From contig JAEXFI010000034.1 of NCBI GenBank assembly GCA_023400235.1, positions 124,001 to 188,000 on the forward strand: 64,000 nt of DNA, in the 5' to 3' direction. The translations under genes were made by a program, and so were the position numbers. Each line of letters opens with the position of its first letter. Within the stretch, counting starts at the first letter, position 1. This DNA comes from Bacillota bacterium. GTDB taxonomy: Bacteria > Bacillota > Clostridia > Acetivibrionales > DSM-1351. Of the stretch, positions 18,918 through 28,283 are shown piece by piece. The notes under the pieces are model-generated. The model searched no databases. It was not told the DNA's origin and saw only the letters and a list, made by a program, of their open reading frames with translations.

Positions 18918-18920
18918 TAA
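18816..18920 (+). CDS. Possible 34-residue leader peptide within repeat A
   Basis: A GTG start lies six bases after GGAGG and opens a 34-codon frame (MKDTCGKSKWISRSESHY to MRVDGR) that stops one base before the ATG of the Clp gene. The placement looks like a translated leader or a coupling ORF. Against it, the copies at 38678 and 38785 do not keep the frame (nine codons, and an overrun into the next gene), so the conserved entity may be the RNA fold. No family recognised. Confidence 0.3.
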   Translation: MKDTCGKSKWISRSESHYVSFITICVRAMRVDGR

Positions 18921-18921
18921 A

Positions 18922-21270
18922 ATGATAAAATGTTCAATTTGCAATAAAAATATAGCAGTAGTTTTTGTAACAAAAGTTGTTGAGGGAAGGCAGATACAGG
19001 AAGGTCTCTGTGTAAGCTGTGCCAGAAAGCAGAATTTACAGCCCATCGACCAGTTGTTGTCTCAGACAGGGATGACTGAGGATGAGCTTGACAATATCAG
19101 CAAACAGGTTGGAGATATGCTGGAGGATATGGAAGGAAATGAACTTTTGGAAGCGTTGCAGGCAGACCCTGGGAATGTGAATCAGACAAATCCTTTCTTT
19201 GGAATACTGAACAAGGCATTTCCAAAAGCAGCGGAAAACAGCGGCAATGACTCCGAGGTTCCTGCAGTAAGCAGCCAGGATAAGGACAGCGTAGATGACA
19301 AGGATGCTAAGAATTTCACAAAGACCAAGGTTCAAGATAAAAAAGCAGTGAAAAAGAAAAAGTATCTTGACATGTATGGTTCAAATCTTATAGACAAGGC
19401 AAAAGAAGGCGGAATAGACAGGGTCATAGGAAGAAACAGGGAGATAGAGCGAGTTATTCAGATTCTCAACAGAAGAACCAAGAACAATCCTGTACTCATA
19501 GGAGAACCAGGTGTTGGAAAAACTGCCATAGCAGAAGGTCTGGCTGTAAGGATTGCGGAAAAGAACGTACCTCAGAAATTATTTAATAGCGAGGTCTATC
19601 TTCTTGACATGACAAGCGTTGTTGCGGGCACACAGTTCAGAGGCCAGTTTGAAAGCAGAATGAAGGGAATAATCGAAGAAGCCAAATCATTTGGAAACAT
19701 TATTCTTGTAATAGATGAGCTTCATAACATAATGGGTGCCGGTGAGGCTGAGGGTGCCATGAATGCCGCCAATATACTGAAGCCGGCTCTTTCAAGGGGG
19801 GAAATCCAGGTAATAGGTGCAACCACCCTGAATGAGTACAGAAAGCATATAGAAAAAGATTCCGCGCTTGAGAGAAGGTTTCAGCCGGTTATAGTCGACG
19901 AACCGTCCATAGAGGAATCCATTGAAATTTTATTGGGTATCAAGCATTATTATGAAGAATACCACAGAGTTAAAATAAGCAGCGATATTGTCAAGGCAGC
20001 CGTAAACTACTCTGAGCGGTATATTACCGACAGACTGCTGCCTGACAAGGCTATAGATGTAATAGACGAGGCTGGCTCCAGAGCAAATCTGAGAAATGTA
20101 AAGCTGGTGGAACTCCAATCCTACAAGGACGAACTCAAAAAGGTGCAGGAGGAAAAAGAGACCGCAGTCTCCGCCGATTCAATCGAGGATTACCAGAAGG
20201 CCGCGGATTTGAAGGTCTATGAATGCAAGCTCATAAGCATGATAAAGGACATAGAAGATACCAGCAAAGATGTGGAATTGACAGTGGATGATGTTGCCAG
20301 CGTCATAGAGGCCTGGACCAAGATTCCTATTCAAAGGCTCAGCGAAGCTGAATCTGAAAAGCTCGTAAATCTTGAAAGCCGCCTGCACAACCGCGTAATA
20401 GGGCAGAGCAAGGCAGTGGAAGGAGTATCAAAGGCTATCCGTCGCAGCAGATCAGGGTTTAAAAAGAAGAAAAAACCTGCTTCATTTATTTTCGTGGGCC
20501 CTACCGGTGTAGGTAAGACCGAGCTTGTAAGAGCCTTGGCCATGGAACTGTTTGAGAGTGAAGAGGCACTTATAAGGCTGGATATGTCAGAATATATGGA
20601 GAAGCATACCGTTTCCAAGCTGATTGGCTCGCCTCCCGGCTATGTGGGCTATGATGATGCGGGACAGCTTACGGAAAAGGTAAGAAGAAAGCCATATTCC
20701 GTAATTCTTATGGATGAAATAGAAAAGGCCCATCCGGATGTATTCAATATGCTGCTGCAGATACTTGAGGACGGAAGGCTGACAGACAGCCACGGACGGA
20801 CTGTGAGCTTTGAAAACACCATAATCATAATGACCTCCAACGCAGGAACAAACTTCAAATCCAGCGGCATCGGTTTTGCTAACAATGCCTATGCCTCATT
20901 GGAAAGCAAGGTAAAGGATGTTATAAAGGAAACCTTCAGACCTGAATTTTTAAACAGAATCGATGAGGTAATCGTATTTACCGAGCTGAATCATGATGAG
21001 CTCAAGCAAATAGTGGAATTAATGCTTGAGGAGGTTTATACTGAGGCCAGGGAGAAGGATATAAGAGTCAATGTATCTGAAAGAGTCAAGGAATTTATTC
21101 TTGAAAAGGGCTACGATGTAAAATTTGGAGCAAGGCCTTTAAGAAGAGCCATTCAAAACTATATAGAAGACAGGTTGTCGGAGGAATTCCTGAAGGGTAC
21201 CATTAAGGAAGGCTCCCTTGTAGGAGTGGATTTGAACGACCAGAAAGAAATAACTTTATCCATTATTTAA
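18922..21270 (+). CDS. clpE: ClpE-like AAA+ ATPase with N-terminal zinc finger
   Basis: A class I Clp/HSP100 unfoldase that would feed substrates to ClpP or disaggregate proteins. The N terminus has a CSIC...CVSC zinc finger, as in ClpE, in place of the double Clp-N repeat of ClpC. A charged linker is followed by AAA-1 (Walker A GEPGVGKTA, Walker B VIDELHNI), a coiled middle region, and AAA-2 (GPTGVGKTE, ILMDEIEKAH, sensor segment TSNAG) with the C-terminal small domain. The ATG at 18922 (MIKCSICNKN) has GGGAGA upstream; the ATG at 18910 would consume that site. No CtsR operator was found; the leader repeat at 18816 is the visible regulator candidate. Confidence 0.88.
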   Translation: MIKCSICNKNIAVVFVTKVVEGRQIQEGLCVSCARKQNLQPIDQLLSQTGMTEDELDNISKQVGDMLEDMEGNELLEALQADPGNVNQTNPFFGILNKAFPKAAENSGNDSEVPAVSSQDKDSVDDKDAKNFTKTKVQDKKAVKKKKYLDMYGSNLIDKAKEGGIDRVIGRNREIERVIQILNRRTKNNPVLIGEPGVGKTAIAEGLAVRIAEKNVPQKLFNSEVYLLDMTSVVAGTQFRGQFESRMKGIIEEAKSFGNIILVIDELHNIMGAGEAEGAMNAANILKPALSRGEIQVIGATTLNEYRKHIEKDSALERRFQPVIVDEPSIEESIEILLGIKHYYEEYHRVKISSDIVKAAVNYSERYITDRLLPDKAIDVIDEAGSRANLRNVKLVELQSYKDELKKVQEEKETAVSADSIEDYQKAADLKVYECKLISMIKDIEDTSKDVELTVDDVASVIEAWTKIPIQRLSEAESEKLVNLESRLHNRVIGQSKAVEGVSKAIRRSRSGFKKKKKPASFIFVGPTGVGKTELVRALAMELFESEEALIRLDMSEYMEKHTVSKLIGSPPGYVGYDDAGQLTEKVRRKPYSVILMDEIEKAHPDVFNMLLQILEDGRLTDSHGRTVSFENTIIIMTSNAGTNFKSSGIGFANNAYASLESKVKDVIKETFRPEFLNRIDEVIVFTELNHDELKQIVELMLEEVYTEAREKDIRVNVSERVKEFILEKGYDVKFGARPLRRAIQNYIEDRLSEEFLKGTIKEGSLVGVDLNDQKEITLSII

Positions 21271-21278
21271 CACAATCA

Positions 21279-21322
21279 TAAAACAGCTGCCGGAAGCAAT
21301 GTATTCCGGCAGCTGTTTTTAT
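21279..21322 (+). terminator. Terminator after clpE-like gene
   Basis: AAAACAGCTGCCGGAA pairs perfectly with TTCCGGCAGCTGTTTT and continues into TTATC. Confidence 0.9.
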
Positions 21323-21492
21323 CACTCATTTCCAGTTCTGAAACTATATCCATATTATTCAATTTCCAGTATTTTTATTTTTTTATTGCAAATTGTACTG
21401 AATAATAATTATAATAACAGTATGTGAATTTCTTTTTTGTCTTTTCCAAAAATAGAGCTGTATTTAAACAGTGCAGAGTGGGGTGAAAAATA

Positions 21493-22797
21493 ATGAAATA
21501 CTCAAAAAGGTTTTTGAGTATTGCAATTATATCCGTATTGTGTTATTCCCTGGTCGCGTGTGCAGGGAACAGGCCCAATGATCCAGATGGTCCAAACAGT
21601 GCAGATTTACCGCAAAAGAGAACCACCGTTGAGTTAATGACGACCTGGGGTGGGGTTGACGGTATGGCCGGAACCTTGAAGGAGATCATTGCTAAATTTG
21701 AAAATGAAAACAGCACAATCAAGGTATCAAACCAATCGATTTTTGGAGATGAATATCTTCCTACATTGAAAACCAGGTTTGCCTCGGGAACAGAGCCGGA
21801 TGTTTTCGGTCTTTGGCCGGGTTCGGACATTACCTATCTGGTTAAGGCGAACAAGGTGGCAGATCTTACAGAGGTACTCAAACAGGACAGAGCCTGGATG
21901 GACAGCTTCAACCAATCCAGCTTCGCCCATACCACCTACGGCAACAAAATATATGGTATACCTTTTGAAATGGTCTTTGAAGGTCTGTTTATAAACAAGG
22001 ATCTCTTTGAAAAGTACAAGGTCAAAAAGCCGCAGAATTATGAGGAGCTGAAAACAGCCATAACGACCTTCAGGTCTTACGGCATTATTCCCATAGCCTA
22101 CAACTCGTCGGCAGAGGGCTCATATATTTATCAGAATATGGTTGCCAGTCTGGGAGGCAAAAAGGGCGTTGAGCAAAGTATTAACGACGGCAAGATAAAC
22201 CAGATTTATATAGATGCCATGAAATATATGAAAGAACTGTATGACATGCATGCTTTTCCAAAGGATGCTCTGGCACTAAACAGCAACGAGAGGAACCAGC
22301 TTTTCTTTACGAAGCAGGCAGCAATGATTGTTCAGGGCTCATGGTTCATACCGAATTTTGATAAGTTTGATAAAAGTGTTGAAATCATACCCTTTCCCTC
22401 TATGACCGACAGCAGTCCAAAAGTGCCCACGGGTCTTGGCGGGGGGACCTTTTATATCAGCAGGAGCGCCTGGGATGAGTCCCCGGGAGAGGAAACCACC
22501 ATTCGTTTCCTGAAATATCTGACCTCAATAGAAACAGCAACCTTCTTTAATGAAAAGACTGCTTTGATGAGTAATCTGAAAATCCAACAGGAAAGACCCT
22601 ATAGTTCATTGGCCCAAAAGAGTCTAGACCTGTATGAGAAGACTCGTGAAGAGGATAAGACGCCCATTCCCGACCATATTATTGACAGAAGTGCCTGGAA
22701 TGACGTAGTTATTCAGCAGTTCCCGTATTTCCTGGAGGACAAAAAGTCTGCAGAGGAGATTTGGAGCGAGGCGGTAAAAAGAATACAACAAAACTAA
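21493..22797 (+). CDS. Sugar ABC transporter substrate-binding lipoprotein
   Basis: A family 1 extracellular solute-binding protein of 434 residues. The signal peptide ends in the lipobox LVAC (Cys23), so it is a membrane-anchored lipoprotein. The body has the usual features of sugar-binding proteins (MTTWGG early, IAKFENENSTIKV, PDVFGLWPGSD, AAMIVQGSWFIPNFDKF). No permease adjoins; instead a YesM kinase and YesN regulator follow 29 bases later. It could serve as the sugar sensor of that two-component pair or share permeases encoded elsewhere. The ATG lies after GTGGGGTG. Confidence 0.88.
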   Translation: MKYSKRFLSIAIISVLCYSLVACAGNRPNDPDGPNSADLPQKRTTVELMTTWGGVDGMAGTLKEIIAKFENENSTIKVSNQSIFGDEYLPTLKTRFASGTEPDVFGLWPGSDITYLVKANKVADLTEVLKQDRAWMDSFNQSSFAHTTYGNKIYGIPFEMVFEGLFINKDLFEKYKVKKPQNYEELKTAITTFRSYGIIPIAYNSSAEGSYIYQNMVASLGGKKGVEQSINDGKINQIYIDAMKYMKELYDMHAFPKDALALNSNERNQLFFTKQAAMIVQGSWFIPNFDKFDKSVEIIPFPSMTDSSPKVPTGLGGGTFYISRSAWDESPGEETTIRFLKYLTSIETATFFNEKTALMSNLKIQQERPYSSLAQKSLDLYEKTREEDKTPIPDHIIDRSAWNDVVIQQFPYFLEDKKSAEEIWSEAVKRIQQN

Positions 22798-22826
22798 TTG
22801 TGTGTTAGAATACCATTGAGGTTAAA

Positions 22827-24698
22827 ATGTGGAATAAAATTACTTCAGGCATGTTTTCCAAATTAATGAGTGCTCTGCAGTTTTACCGGAATATTTCCAT
22901 AAAGAAAAAGCTGCTGCTGGTACTATATATTCAAATATTATTACCGCTGATTTTTATTGGCTTTTTCAGCTTTAAAAGTTCAGAGGAAATCATAACAAAC
23001 AAGTCCATATCCTATTCCAAGGATATATTGAGCTTGATTGAACTGAGGCTTCAGGACACCGTAAGAAACCTGAATATTATTTCACAGGACTTAAGGAGTA
23101 ATGAAAACATTTATCAGGCGCTTATTAACGATTATAACAACAATATCAACAAGCTGAACAACTATGAGGTGGCAAGCCAGCTGAACAATGTATTTCTGAA
23201 GGCTGCCATCACCAGAAACGAGATAGAGTCCATATGCATTGTCTCAAACAGCAAAAGATTTTTTACCTTTGATAATAACAACGACACAGACGCATCAAAT
23301 ATCAGATCGGTGGTCAAGCAGAACTATACCAGCATCAGGGAAGAGGTAGCTGTTTCCAACGGAAAGGCGGTCTGGTTTTTCAATTCCAAGAACGGCATAG
23401 TTCAGAACGCATACCTGATAAGGATGATATATCACAAGGACACTTACAAGGAAATAGGCCTGCTGGTGGTCCAGATAAACATGGAGTTTCTGGATTCGGT
23501 GCTCCAGGGGCTGGAATCCGAGGTTATGCAAAATACCACCATTCTTTCTCCGGATAATGAAGTCATACTTTATAAGAATAAAGCCGCCATGGATAAATAT
23601 GAACAGGTAATAAAGAAAATTCCGTATAACAAGGACTCCTTTGTAGACAAGAAAAATAATATTTTTGTGGCATATACCACGCTCTCCGATCCAAACTGGA
23701 GGATTGTGACGTATATTCCCCTGAATCAGCTGTACAGTGATGTTGGAGAACTTAGGAACCGGATTATCATGTTGTGCATGGTGTCCATCCTGATATTATC
23801 CGCAGTCAGCATAATCATGTCCTTTGATATGATAAAGCCCATAAATCAGTTGGTGAAGGCCATGAAGGGCATGAACATCGACAATATATCCGACAGCTAT
23901 ATAGAGATTGAAAGACGTGACGAACTGGGCTTCCTGCACAAGACCTTCAACAATATGACCAAAGAAATCGATCATCTGGTCACCTGGATATACAGGGAGC
24001 AGATAACCCGCAAGGAGGCTGAAATCAAGGCCTTGCAGTCTCAGATAAATCCGCATTTTCTGTTTAATACACTGGAATCTATAAACTGGATGGCACAACT
24101 GAACAATGTTCCCGAAATCAGCGAGACGGTTTCAGACCTGTCAACCTTGATGGAGGCCAGCATAGGCCGGGATGACAGGCTGATTACCATAGAAGAGGAA
24201 TTTATTTATATAGACAAGTATATTGCTCTTTTGAAAAGAAGATTTGAAGACCGTCTGACCCTGATAAAGGAAGTTGACCCCAAGGTGCTTTACTTGAAAA
24301 TACCAAGGCTGCTTATTCAGCCTCTCATTGAGAATGCGGTGTATCATGGAGTGGAGAGCAGCAGGGGGAAAGGCATCATATCCCTCGCTGCAAGAATAAA
24401 AGAAGAGCTGATGGTGATAGAAGTAATAGACAATGGTAACGGTATATCTGCCGACGACCTGATAAAGCTTAACAAGGGGCTTGATATGGACAATGACACA
24501 TATTTCAAATCCTTAAGCAGCAAAAAGAACAAAAGTATAGGAATAGACAACGTTAACAGAAGAATCAAGCTCTTTTACGGTGAAAAATACGGAATCAAGA
24601 TTGAAAGCAAATTGAACATATACACAAAGGTATCCGTAACTTTACCTGCACAGATTTATAACAAGGAGGGTTTTTATGTACAAGGTGCTAATAATTGA
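22827..24698 (+). CDS. YesM-type sensor histidine kinase
   Basis: A 623-residue membrane kinase. Two transmembrane segments, near residues 26-48 and 311-330, flank a large extracellular sensor domain. A HAMP region follows, then the His_kinase (LytS/YesM-type) domain with phospho-acceptor His410 in QINPHFLFNTLESINW, and a HATPase domain with N box LIENAVYHGVE and G box VIDNGNG. Such kinases pair with YesN/AraC regulators in carbohydrate-sensing systems. Its 3' end overlaps the regulator by 23 bases. The binding protein immediately upstream may deliver the ligand. Confidence 0.92.
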   Translation: MWNKITSGMFSKLMSALQFYRNISIKKKLLLVLYIQILLPLIFIGFFSFKSSEEIITNKSISYSKDILSLIELRLQDTVRNLNIISQDLRSNENIYQALINDYNNNINKLNNYEVASQLNNVFLKAAITRNEIESICIVSNSKRFFTFDNNNDTDASNIRSVVKQNYTSIREEVAVSNGKAVWFFNSKNGIVQNAYLIRMIYHKDTYKEIGLLVVQINMEFLDSVLQGLESEVMQNTTILSPDNEVILYKNKAAMDKYEQVIKKIPYNKDSFVDKKNNIFVAYTTLSDPNWRIVTYIPLNQLYSDVGELRNRIIMLCMVSILILSAVSIIMSFDMIKPINQLVKAMKGMNIDNISDSYIEIERRDELGFLHKTFNNMTKEIDHLVTWIYREQITRKEAEIKALQSQINPHFLFNTLESINWMAQLNNVPEISETVSDLSTLMEASIGRDDRLITIEEEFIYIDKYIALLKRRFEDRLTLIKEVDPKVLYLKIPRLLIQPLIENAVYHGVESSRGKGIISLAARIKEELMVIEVIDNGNGISADDLIKLNKGLDMDNDTYFKSLSSKKNKSIGIDNVNRRIKLFYGEKYGIKIESKLNIYTKVSVTLPAQIYNKEGFYVQGANN

Positions 24699-26298
24699 TG
24701 ATGAATCCATTATACGTAAGGGAATAAAGAACATCGTTAATTGGAAACAACTGGATTGCGAAGTGTGTGCAGATGCTAGTGACGGTATTGAGGGGATTGA
24801 GCTGATAAAAAAGTTTCTGCCTGAAATAATCATTACAGATATCCGGATGCCAGGTTTGGATGGCCTGAGCATGATAAAACAGGTCAAGGCCATCGTTCCC
24901 TACACGAAAATCATAATACTCACAGGCTACAGGGACTTTGACTATGTCCAGGAGGCCATCAAATTCGGCGCTTTTGATTTTCTGCTGAAGCCGTCCAAGA
25001 TTGAGGAACTGACCGCAGTGCTTACAAGAGCGGTAAACGAGCTGAACGATCAGCAAATCAGGCATATGGAGAAAGACAGGTTCAAGCTGCTTTTTGAGCA
25101 GAGTATTCCCATACTCAGGGAAAAGCTTCTATATGACATCATATATGGACTTAATACCAACGAATATGAGATAACTGAAAAAATGAAGCTTTTTAACATT
25201 GATATTCAGAATTTTGTGCTGGTTCTGATGGAAAATGATTACGACGAAAAATCCAACAGCTCCCAGTATGACAAGCACCTGTATCAGTTTGGCATAGTAA
25301 ATTCCTTTGAAGAAATCTTTGCCGAAAAATATGAGGTTTTAAGTATCATGCTAAACAGCAGCAGGGTGGGCTTTATCATACAGAAGCCGGACAAGATTCC
25401 TCTGGATATTGAAGAGGTAAGTGAAAAGTGCGGTTATTTGCAGGAGGTAATAAATAACGGTTTTGGCTTTACGGTCACAATAGCTGTAAGTTCCAGCGGG
25501 ATTTCAGCCCTGGAGCTTCCGGATAAACTTAAGGAATGCCTGGGCTCCCTGGAGTATAAAAGCTACATGGGCACCAATTCAATCATTCAGTACAGTGATT
25601 TAAATTCATTTTTCAGATATGAGGACTATTCCACCCTGGACAAGTATCAGAAGCAGCTCCTGGAAAGTGTAAAGTCAGGGAATGAAGACCTGGTAAGGGT
25701 CACCACTCAAAACATAGCAAGATATGTTACTGCCAACAACATAAATATAAATTACATGAAGAACTTTTACTACACCACATTGTCCTCCATTAATAACATC
25801 AGGATTTCAGTTTCTGCCATAGAGGTTGATAAAAAGCATGAAGAGGGAAAGGACATTGCCAGCCTGCTGAAGCTCATAGAAAAAAGTGAAAGTGCCGAGG
25901 AACTCAATTCACTGCTGGAGGATGTGGCAGTCAGAATAGCTGGAAAGGTAAACTGCTTCAACAACAAGAGCATAAAGCTTATTTTGAGAAAGGCCATAGA
26001 TTATATACAGGAGCACTACAATGAACAGGTTACCCTCAATGAGGTGGCCGATAATATTTATGTCAGTACCTTTTATATAAGCAGGATGTTTAAGAGGGAG
26101 CTGGGTAAAAGCTTTGTGGACTACCTTAATGACGTGAGAATCGAAAAGTCCAAGGAACTGTTAAAGGATGTCAAGTATAAAACCTACGAGGTGGCTGAAA
26201 TAGTTGGAATACCCGATCCGCATTATTTTTCCAAGCTTTTTAAAAAGCATTCGGGCATGACACCCTCGGAGTATCGAGAGACCCTTGCACTGAGTTAG
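24676..26298 (+). CDS. YesN-type response regulator with AraC DNA-binding domain
   Basis: 540 residues: an N-terminal receiver domain with acidic pocket DDE (9-11) and phospho-acceptor Asp55 in IIITDIRMPG, a long middle region and a C-terminal double helix-turn-helix (NEVADNIYVSTFYISRMFKR; VAEIVGIPDPHYFSKLFKKH). The ATG follows AAGGAGGG and lies inside the kinase gene, so the pair is coupled. It probably activates the following sugar ABC operon (26760-30015). A close paralogue lies at 30153. Confidence 0.93.
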   Translation: MYKVLIIDDESIIRKGIKNIVNWKQLDCEVCADASDGIEGIELIKKFLPEIIITDIRMPGLDGLSMIKQVKAIVPYTKIIILTGYRDFDYVQEAIKFGAFDFLLKPSKIEELTAVLTRAVNELNDQQIRHMEKDRFKLLFEQSIPILREKLLYDIIYGLNTNEYEITEKMKLFNIDIQNFVLVLMENDYDEKSNSSQYDKHLYQFGIVNSFEEIFAEKYEVLSIMLNSSRVGFIIQKPDKIPLDIEEVSEKCGYLQEVINNGFGFTVTIAVSSSGISALELPDKLKECLGSLEYKSYMGTNSIIQYSDLNSFFRYEDYSTLDKYQKQLLESVKSGNEDLVRVTTQNIARYVTANNININYMKNFYYTTLSSINNIRISVSAIEVDKKHEEGKDIASLLKLIEKSESAEELNSLLEDVAVRIAGKVNCFNNKSIKLILRKAIDYIQEHYNEQVTLNEVADNIYVSTFYISRMFKRELGKSFVDYLNDVRIEKSKELLKDVKYKTYEVAEIVGIPDPHYFSKLFKKHSGMTPSEYRETLALS

Positions 26299-26759
26299 CC
26301 CGTTGTGTTAGTAAATAAAGTCATTAAGAAACAAGTTTGCAATTCATGTGAGGACTTTATAAAAAGGCATGCCGAAAGGTATCCGGGAGTGAACAGTATT
26401 CTCTTCCTGTTATCACATTTTCAATTAACACAACAGCTTAAGTTGGAAAAAAGGTTAAATATGTTGTTGTTCAATTTTGATTTTTCATAGACATTATTGC
26501 ATAAAAGTTGGTAAATAATTGTTTATTCATTAGGCTAAAAAAATGAAAGCGGGTTTATTTTAAAAAAGACACATTTTTCCAGAAGATGTGTCTTTTTTGT
26601 GTTCAATTTTGTGGTAAGCACATTGTCAATATATTTAATGATAAAGCAACATTGTCTATTTAGAAACAAGGCGCCATTTTATAGAATAAAGTTGCAGAGG
26701 TGGTCGACACCTTAAACAGACACTAAATTAGTGCAATATTGAAAAGGAGGACGTTTAAA
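26299..26759. other. Intergenic region before second sugar operon
   Basis: This 460-base gap has a terminator at 26562 and a small AGGTG/CACCT hairpin at 26697-26712. A 61-codon frame at 26305 lacks a ribosome site and protein-like composition and is not annotated. Confidence 0.5.
26562..26602 (+). terminator. Terminator after the YesMN pair
   Basis: AAAAAAGACACAT pairs with ATGTGTCTTTTTT; the T tract completes an intrinsic terminator. Confidence 0.85.
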
Positions 26760-28121
26760 ATGTTAAAAAGAGCAATGACTACTGTACTTGCAGGCATAAT
26801 GGTATTAAGCATGGCAGCCTGCGGTAACAAGGACAGTGCAGCCTCAGGAAGTTCAGCCACAGATTCAACGGCTGAAAATACTGAAGCAACAGGAACCTCA
26901 ACCGCACAGTCAACAACATCTGCTGAACCAGTTAAGCTGACAGATGCAGAAGGAACAGTTGTTATGTGGAACTGGGAAAATCAGGATCAGCTCAAGGAGA
27001 CACTGGCCAATTTCAACACCAGGTATCCAAAGGTAAAGGTTGAATCAGTACCGGTAGCAAGTGCAGATTATGTTAAGAAGATTAAGACTGCTGTGGCAGC
27101 AAAAACTGCTCTGCCTGACGTAATCAGGGGTGAACTTAATTTCAGGGGTACACTGTTTGATATGGGTATACTGGATGACCTTTCACAGGCCCCCTACAAC
27201 TTTGATAAGACTAAGATTCCCGAACAGGCCTGGCCGCTGGTTTTAAATGACAAACAGCAGGTTTTGGGAGCTCTCACCCAGTTCAATCCTTCAGGAATAG
27301 CTTACAGAAGAAGCATGGTTAAACAATTGTTTGGAACTGATGATCCTGCTGCATTGGCTGATAAGTTTAAAACATGGGATGATATAATCAATGCTTTCAA
27401 GGATGCCAAGATAGACGGTAAGAAAGTCTATGCCTTCAGATCTGTAAGAGATATATTCCATATAGTTGATGGATATAATCCCACAAATCCTATCCAGGAT
27501 GGAGTTGTAAAATTCCAGGAAGTCTATCTCCCAACCTTCGAACTTATAGAAAAGATGTTTAAGGCCGGCGTAATAAATAAATATGACTTCTGGACTCCGG
27601 CATGGAACGCTTCCTTTGCAAAAAAAGAGGATGTATTTACCGCAGCAGCACCTTGGTTTTTGAAATACGTTGTTGAACCAAATGATCCAAAAGGCTCCGG
27701 AGACTGGGGTATAACTACGGCTCCCGGGGGTATGTTCAACTGGGGCGGAACTGCATTGTCCATATGGAAGGATTCAAAGGTAAAAGAAGCCTCCTGGGCA
27801 TATATCTATGACCAGATTCTCAATGAGACAGGTGTAAAGAATTCCTTTGAAATCGGTATGAACATAACGCCTGTAAAGGAATTCATGGATAAGCCCGGCT
27901 TCTACAGCAAACAGGAACCATACTGGGGCAATCAGGATGTAGGTAAGTTCTTCATGGATAATATAGGAGCTGTAAAAGTTAAGCAGCTAGGCAAATATGA
28001 CAGCTATCTGGAAGCTAACTTTGTTCTTGGCTTACAGGAAATCAAAAAGGGTAAAACCGCTCAGCAGGCCGTGGATGCCATGATTGCCGATATAAAGAAA
28101 AATGTTCCTGAACTAAAGTAA
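26760..28121 (+). CDS. Sugar ABC transporter substrate-binding lipoprotein
   Basis: A 453-residue family 1 solute-binding protein. The signal peptide ends at the lipobox MAAC (about Cys21), followed by a Ser/Thr/Ala-rich linker typical of clostridial lipoproteins and the binding body (VVMWNWENQDQLKETLANF). The ATG at 26760 follows AAGGAGG; the TTG at 26739 would translate through that site. It heads an operon with two permeases. No ATPase gene is present, so a shared MsmX-like ATPase elsewhere is likely. Confidence 0.9.
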   Translation: MLKRAMTTVLAGIMVLSMAACGNKDSAASGSSATDSTAENTEATGTSTAQSTTSAEPVKLTDAEGTVVMWNWENQDQLKETLANFNTRYPKVKVESVPVASADYVKKIKTAVAAKTALPDVIRGELNFRGTLFDMGILDDLSQAPYNFDKTKIPEQAWPLVLNDKQQVLGALTQFNPSGIAYRRSMVKQLFGTDDPAALADKFKTWDDIINAFKDAKIDGKKVYAFRSVRDIFHIVDGYNPTNPIQDGVVKFQEVYLPTFELIEKMFKAGVINKYDFWTPAWNASFAKKEDVFTAAAPWFLKYVVEPNDPKGSGDWGITTAPGGMFNWGGTALSIWKDSKVKEASWAYIYDQILNETGVKNSFEIGMNITPVKEFMDKPGFYSKQEPYWGNQDVGKFFMDNIGAVKVKQLGKYDSYLEANFVLGLQEIKKGKTAQQAVDAMIADIKKNVPELK

Positions 28122-28134
28122 ATTAGTACCCAAT

Positions 28135-28170
28135 AGCAGGGAGAGAGTGTCAAAGCCTCTCTTCCTTGTT
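28135..28170 (+). other. Stem-loop between binding protein and permeases
   Basis: GGGAGAG and CTCTCTTCC can pair across an 11-base loop, followed by TTGTTAT. Such hairpins after binding-protein genes usually raise the binding protein's level relative to the permeases by attenuation or mRNA protection. Confidence 0.45.
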
Positions 28171-28283
28171 ATAGGTCTTTTGTACAAATCATGGGGAGTT
28201 AGCGTGCACGAACCAATTTACGGATAACGTGAAACTTCCAGGATAATTTCATTGCTGAGCCCAAAGCTGACATGGAGGTTTTT

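Noticed and set aside
18816..18920. c-di-GMP, TPP or other known riboswitch as explanation of the leader repeat
   Set aside because: The conserved bases of GEMM-I/II, TPP and other classes I know are absent.
26305..26490. 61-codon frame after the first YesN gene
   Set aside because: No ribosome site, odd composition, and it lies in the intergenic region before the terminator.
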